NCBI GenBank assembly: GCA_001512545.1
Contig: LFSI01000058.1
Span: 1 to 50,812, forward strand
Origin: Clostridia bacterium DTU065
Lineage (GTDB): Bacteria; Bacillota; DTU065
DNA: 50,812 nt
Direction: 5' to 3'
Shown here: piece after piece, positions 47,960-50,812 of the stretch
Position numbering within the stretch: the stretch's first letter is position 1
How the letters are laid out: the number at the start of each line of letters is the position of its first letter
The notes under the pieces: generated by a model
The model's database searches: none
What the model was told of the DNA's origin: nothing
Seen by the model: the letters and a program-made list of their open reading frames with translations, nothing else
Translations under genes and position numbers: made by a program

Positions 47960-48667
47960 TTATCTTGCAGTGTTCAAAACATCGGCTGTGCTTACCCTGA
48001 CGCCTGGGCCCATCGTTGAGGCAAGTGCAATCTTTCTCAGATAGTTACCCTTTGCTGCTGCAGGTTTGGCCTTAATAATAGCGCTCATCAGTGCCAGGAA
48101 GTTCTCTTCGAGTTTCTCCGGACCGAATGAAGCTTTGCCGATTGGCACGTGAACAATCGCCTGCTTGTCAACTCTGAACTCGACCTTACCGGCTTTGATA
48201 TCCTTAATTGCTTTGGCAATGTCGAATGTAACGGTGCCGGATTTGGGGTTTGGCATCAAGCCTTTAGGACCGAGAACTCTACCGAGACGGCCTACAACGC
48301 CCATCATGTCTGGAGTGGCAACGGCGATATCAAAGTCAAGCCAACCACCCTGAATCTTTTCTGCAAGATCCTCAGCACCAACGATGTCTGCTCCGCTTTC
48401 TTCTGCTTCCTTGGCTTTGTCGCCTTTAGCGAAAACAGCAACTCTGACAGAGCGGCCGGTGCCGTGAGGCAGAACTACAGTACCACGAACGTTTTGATCT
48501 GCGTGGCGAGGGTCTACGCCCAAGCGGATGTGAGCTTCAATGGTTTCGTCGAATTTGGCTGTTGCAGTTTTGATCACAAGCTCCATAGCTTCCTTGACAT
48601 CGTACACCTCATGGCGATCGAACGTCTGGAGGGAAGCGGAGTATCTTTTACCAAGTTTTTTAGCCAT
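47960..48667 (-). CDS. rplA: 50S ribosomal protein L1
   Basis: L1 forms the mobile stalk at the E site and in many bacteria represses the rplK-rplA mRNA. The 235-residue protein has [12 protein letters not shown], the two-domain core with [33 protein letters not shown], and the ending [16 protein letters not shown] after AAGGAGG, 63 nt after rplK. Confidence 0.98.
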   Translation of the reverse strand: MAKKLGKRYSASLQTFDRHEVYDVKEAMELVIKTATAKFDETIEAHIRLGVDPRHADQNVRGTVVLPHGTGRSVRVAVFAKGDKAKEAEESGADIVGAEDLAEKIQGGWLDFDIAVATPDMMGVVGRLGRVLGPKGLMPNPKSGTVTFDIAKAIKDIKAGKVEFRVDKQAIVHVPIGKASFGPEKLEENFLALMSAIIKAKPAAAKGNYLRKIALASTMGPGVRVSTADVLNTAR

Positions 48668-48730
48668 TAAACTTTCCTCCTTGTGGTGTTAACGAAGTTT
48701 AACTTCTCCCACTGGTCTTCCGAAGAGCTC

Positions 48731-49156
48731 TTACTCTTCAATTGTAATGCCCATACTGCGAGCGGTGCCAGCGATAACCTTCATAGCGGCTTCAACGTCG
48801 GCTGCGTTGAGGTCTGGCATCTTCATTTCGGCGATCTCTCTGAGCTGTTCTTTGGTGACTTTACCAACCTTAACAGCCTTAGGACTTCCGGATGCTTTCT
48901 CCAAACCAGCAGCTTTCTTCAGCAGTACCGCAGCAGGAGGGGTCTTTGTGATAAACGTAAATGATCTGTCGGCAAAAATGGTGATTTCAACAGGAATGAT
49001 CATACCTGCCTGATTCTGCGTGCGAGCATTGAACTGCTTGCAGAACTCCATAATTGCCACACCATGTTGACCAAGAGCAGGACCTACTGGAGGTGCTGGA
49101 TTGGCTTTACCAGCAGGAATCTGCAGCTTTACTTTAGCGAGTACTTTTTTGGCCAT
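48731..49156 (-). CDS. rplK: 50S ribosomal protein L11
   Basis: L11 binds the GTPase-associated rRNA and is needed for stringent-response signalling. The 141-residue protein has [37 protein letters not shown] (in parts), the Pro-rich switch, and the C-terminal RNA-binding domain ending [17 protein letters not shown] after GGGAGGTG. It lies directly after secE, with no nusG between. Confidence 0.98.
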   Translation of the reverse strand: MAKKVLAKVKLQIPAGKANPAPPVGPALGQHGVAIMEFCKQFNARTQNQAGMIIPVEITIFADRSFTFITKTPPAAVLLKKAAGLEKASGSPKAVKVGKVTKEQLREIAEMKMPDLNAADVEAAMKVIAGTARSMGITIEE

Positions 49157-49188
49157 TGTTTCACCTCCCAGACAAGAGCGCTAACTAA

Positions 49189-49214
49189 AACTCCAACCTA
49201 TAGTTTCAACCTAT
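49189..49214. repeat. Imperfect 13-bp tandem repeat before rplK
   Basis: On the minus strand ATAGGTTGAAACT is followed directly by ATAGGTTGGAGTT, within the secE-rplK gap that normally holds nusG. Confidence 0.5.
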
Positions 49215-49300
49215 GGTTAAGTAGTTTCTACGATGTAGATTTTGTCCAGACTAGAGTAAGGCCGGCTTCAGCCTTTTTGTTTTCCTGCCTGAGCTTGAGA

Positions 49301-49510
49301 TTACTTCACAAGATACTGAAACCCAGCAGAGAAGCCTAGGTCCAAAACGCCAATAAACAGGGCGATCACAAAGCTGAATATCAAAACAATGAGTGTGTAG
49401 TTCACCAGTTCTTTACGGTTAGGCCAAACTACTTTACGCAGTTCACTTCTAATCTCGCGAAAGAACTTGCCAACACCAGAACCACTAGACTTTTTAACAT
49501 TAGCAGCCAA
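49301..49510 (-). CDS. secE: Preprotein translocase subunit SecE
   Basis: SecE clamps and stabilises SecY. The 69-residue protein has the amphipathic helix FFREIRSELRKVVWPNRKELVNYT with the conserved VVWPNRKE, and one membrane span (VLIFSFVIALFIGVLDLGF). 30 nt after rpmG. nusG should follow but does not. Confidence 0.96.
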   Translation of the reverse strand: MAANVKKSSGSGVGKFFREIRSELRKVVWPNRKELVNYTLIVLIFSFVIALFIGVLDLGFSAGFQYLVK

Positions 49511-49540
49511 AGCTATCCCTCCCCTGTGCGGACCTAATGG

Positions 49541-49690
49541 CTATTTGGTCTCTTTATGTGGAGTACGCTCGCGACAAGCAGAGCAGAACTTCTTAATCTC
49601 GAGTCTGTCCGGATTATGGTTTTTGTTCTTTGATGTCCTATAGTTGCGTCTCCCACATTTTGTGCATTCTAAACTGATGTCAATTCGCAT
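49541..49690 (-). CDS. rpmG: 50S ribosomal protein L33 (zinc-binding form)
   Basis: A 49-residue protein starting [21 protein letters not shown], with zinc ligands Cys9, Cys12, Cys36 and Cys39. It stands before secE as in most Bacillota (rpmG2-type). A strong promoter lies about 80 nt upstream. Confidence 0.96.
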   Translation of the reverse strand: MRIDISLECTKCGRRNYRTSKNKNHNPDRLEIKKFCSACRERTPHKETK

Positions 49691-49766
49691 TAGAACACGG
49701 TTTACCCTAAATTAGGTTCACCATTCACCTGCCTTTCGCTGCGCAGTTTGTCAGCTGTACTGTTAA

Positions 49767-49795
49767 ACATTAGCACAGAGCAAGGTCAATGTCAA
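49767..49795 (-). promoter_or_regulatory. rpmG-secE promoter
   Basis: On the minus strand TTGACA (49790-49795), 17-nt spacer ending TGC, then TAATGT (49767-49772), an extended -10. Confidence 0.82.
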
Positions 49796-49818
49796 GATTT
49801 CCATTTTGTGCTTTAAAA

Positions 49819-49923
49819 CAGAGCCGGACCTTCTGCTACCTTATAATAATATAACCCAAAACAGTCTTTCGTCTAGTCAAGGGCGGAAAACTGCTAGAAT
49901 CGCAGTAGTGCAAGGTCCGTCTG
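49819..49923 (-). ncRNA. Candidate structured RNA or fold of unknown role
   Basis: The arms CAGACGGACCTT and AAGGTCCG-gc-TCTG (49912-49923 with 49819-49832) form a 12-bp stem with a 2-nt bulge, continued after a 3x3 internal loop by CTAC/GTAG. An outer GTGCTTT/AAAGCAC pair (about 49955-49961 with 49808-49814) encloses it. It lies between the tRNA terminators and the rpmG promoter. No promoter of its own was recognised and it matches no RNA family I know; both strands fold equally. Confidence 0.35.
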
Positions 49924-49962
49924 AAAGTAAGTGCCGGAAAAGGCTCATGCTGGAAAAAGCAC

Positions 49963-49998
49963 AAAAACAAAAAAAGACCTGAGGCTATGCCTCGAGTC
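49963..49998 (-). terminator. Second terminator after the tRNA cluster
   Basis: GACT-C-GAGGC ATA GCCTC-A-GGTC with one mismatch, followed on the minus strand by TTTTTTTGTTTTTG. Confidence 0.92.
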
Positions 49999-50022
49999 AT
50001 TTATACCGATTTATGCTGTTAT

Positions 50023-50042
50023 ACAAAAAGGCTTTTAGCCTG
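50023..50042 (-). terminator. First terminator after the tRNA cluster
   Basis: AGGCT AAA AGCCT followed by TTTTG on the minus strand, 11 nt past the CCA end of the initiator tRNA. Confidence 0.75.
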
Positions 50043-50052
50043 AAAGTGCAAT

Positions 50053-50128
50053 TGGTTGCGGGGGTAGGACTTGAACCTACAACCTCCGGGTTATGAGCCC
50101 GACGAGCTGCCAATTGCTCCACCCCGCG
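50053..50128 (-). tRNA. Initiator tRNA-fMet (CAT)
   Basis: Cloverleaf with CAU anticodon. The initiator marks are present: a C1-A72 mismatch at the end of the acceptor stem and three consecutive G-C pairs (GGG...CCC) in the anticodon stem. CCA is encoded. Confidence 0.97.
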
Positions 50129-50137
50129 ATGATAATA

Positions 50138-50214
50138 TGGAGCGGGAAACGGGGCTCGAACCCGCGACCCTCAGCTTGGAAGGCTGATGCTCTAGCCAAC
50201 TGAGCTACTCCCGC
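50138..50214 (-). tRNA. tRNA-Gly (TCC)
   Basis: Cloverleaf starting GCGGGAG, anticodon UCC, T-arm GGGTTCGAGCCC, encoded CCA. Confidence 0.97.
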
Positions 50215-50229
50215 TCGATTTAAAGAAAA

Positions 50230-50315
50230 TGGTGGAGAGGACTGGATTCGAACCAGTGAAGGCACAGCCAGCAGATTTACAGTCTGCCCCCTTTGGCCAG
50301 CTCGGGAACCTCTCC
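50230..50315 (-). tRNA. tRNA-Tyr (GTA)
   Basis: Class II tRNA with a long variable arm, starting GGAGAGG, anticodon GUA, T-arm TGGTTCGAATCCA, encoded CCA. Confidence 0.97.
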
Positions 50316-50316
50316 A

Positions 50317-50392
50317 TGGAGCCGGTGATGGGACTCGAACCCGCAACCTACTGATTACAAGTCAGTTGCTCTGCCAATTGAGCTACACCGGC
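50317..50392 (-). tRNA. tRNA-Thr (TGT)
   Basis: Cloverleaf starting GCCGGTG, anticodon UGU, T-arm GGGTTCGAGTCCC, encoded CCA. First gene of the cluster, one base from tRNA-Tyr. Confidence 0.97.
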
Positions 50393-50429
50393 ATGTGATT
50401 GATGTGTTGTTTCGTAAGTCGACAAGATG

Positions 50430-50458
50430 ATTATATCCTGCGACATAGTGGATGTCAA
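50430..50458 (-). promoter_or_regulatory. tRNA cluster promoter, perfect consensus
   Basis: On the minus strand TTGACA (50453-50458), exactly 17 nt, TATAAT (50430-50435): a full-consensus sigma-A promoter about 38 nt before tRNA-Thr. Confidence 0.95.
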
Positions 50459-50543
50459 CATCTTTTTGAGAAAAGATAGTAGGAATATCAGCGTTTACTG
50501 CTGCAGATGCCAGGTTCTGCCCCTAAGGGTTTACCGGGATTTT

Positions 50544-50549
50544 ATTATA
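50544..50549 (-). promoter_or_regulatory. Possible second upstream promoter (extended -10)
   Basis: TGC-TATAAT on the minus strand with only a poor -35 (TTTATC) 17 nt upstream. It would add a second start for the tRNA cluster. Nothing else is recognised between 50460 and 50590. Confidence 0.4.
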
Positions 50550-50591
50550 GCATAGAACCATATGGGGATAAAGAGGAAAATCCAAAGTTAA

Positions 50592-50621
50592 ACAACAAAA
50601 GGAAGCGATTAGCTCCCTTTT
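50592..50621 (-). terminator. sigH terminator
   Basis: AAAAGGGAGC pairs with GCTTCCTTTT (one G-T) across a 5-nt loop, followed by GTTGTTT on the minus strand; the stem begins at the sigH stop codon. Confidence 0.85.
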
Positions 50622-50812
50622 ATCTGTCTTGAGACTCACGTTTTTCTAAATAGCGTTCAAGTTTGCGCTTAACTCTCTGTAATGCATTATCGATTGACTT
50701 GACGTGACGGTCGAGTTCATCTGCTATTTCCTGATATGACTTACCTTCCAAATAATAATTTAATACCTGCCATTCCAGTTCGCTAAGAAACTCACCCATC
50801 TTTTTTTCAATC
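50620..50812 (-). CDS. sigH: RNA polymerase sigma-H factor, 3' end
   Basis: The last 63 residues of a sigma-70-family protein, cut by the window edge. It contains the region 4 helix-turn-helix: LSELEWQVLNYYLEGKSYQEI, then ADELDRHVKSIDNALQRVKRKLE. The SYQEI...LxRHVKSIDNALQRVKRKLE pattern is that of Bacillota SigH (Spo0H), the sigma factor for early stationary phase and sporulation genes. Its place before the tRNA/rpmG-secE genes agrees with the Bacillus order, where sigH precedes rpmGB-secE-nusG. Confidence 0.92.
   Translation of the reverse strand, partial: IEKKMGEFLSELEWQVLNYYLEGKSYQEIADELDRHVKSIDNALQRVKRKLERYLEKRESQDR

Noticed and set aside
50053-50128. CAT-anticodon tRNA as elongator Met or as tRNA-Ile2
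   Set aside because: The C1-A72 mismatch and the three G-C pairs in the anticodon stem are initiator features.
50077-50346. Open frame across the tRNA cluster
   Set aside because: It covers three tRNA genes, whose cloverleaves are clear; the translated product is just the tRNA sequence.

Overview
This is the core translation and transcription locus of a bacterium of the phylum Bacillota, probably a deep-branching, clostridia-like, spore-forming lineage. The evidence is the gene order sigH - tRNAs - rpmG - secE - rplKAJL - rpoBC - rplGB (L7Ae-like) - str - S10 - spc - alpha - ecfA1A2T - truA - rplM - rpsI, together with a zinc-type S14, a KOW-domain gene between map and infA, a PerR regulator with the full Bacillus-type metal ligand set, and strong AGGAGG ribosome binding sites. 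No rRNA gene, mobile element or CRISPR array was seen.

Region 1 (1-8580, accessory): the end of a CAP/SCP-domain protein, a nitrilase-family hydrolase, the biotin S-component bioY behind a likely BirA operator, an MFS transporter, perR and mutM (an oxidative-stress pair), and a unit read leftwards of cobalamin riboswitch - periplasmic binding protein - FecCD permease - trxB - lgt.

Region 2 (8580-14550, accessory): a membrane-anchored TPR protein, a DEDDh exonuclease next to a Ski2/Mtr4-type RNA helicase, a lipoprotein and an unrecognised 272-residue protein.

Region 3 (14557-49690, all minus strand): about 35 kb of ribosomal protein, RNA polymerase, elongation factor and secretion genes. Its parts are separated by leaders and hairpins: an L10-type attenuator before rplJ, a terminator plus new promoter before rpoB, a dyad-overlapped promoter before rplGB, a strong hairpin after tuf, and a structured leader before rplM. 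The EcfA1A2T energising module here can serve BioY from region 1. Two genes usual in this order are missing from their places: nusG (secE-rplK gap) and rpmD (rpsE-rplO gap).

Region 4 (49691-50812): a tRNA cluster Thr-Tyr-Gly-initiator Met with a perfect-consensus promoter, two terminators, a foldable 105-nt element of unknown role, and the 3' end of sigH.

Most of the window is orthodox housekeeping. The parts most worth pursuing are the helicase/exonuclease pair, the missing nusG, the foldable intergenic elements, and the cobalamin-controlled transporter that lacks an ATPase and leads into trxB-lgt. Many starts here were moved from the longest open frame to the codon with a proper Shine-Dalgarno sequence; an unusual number of these are TTG.
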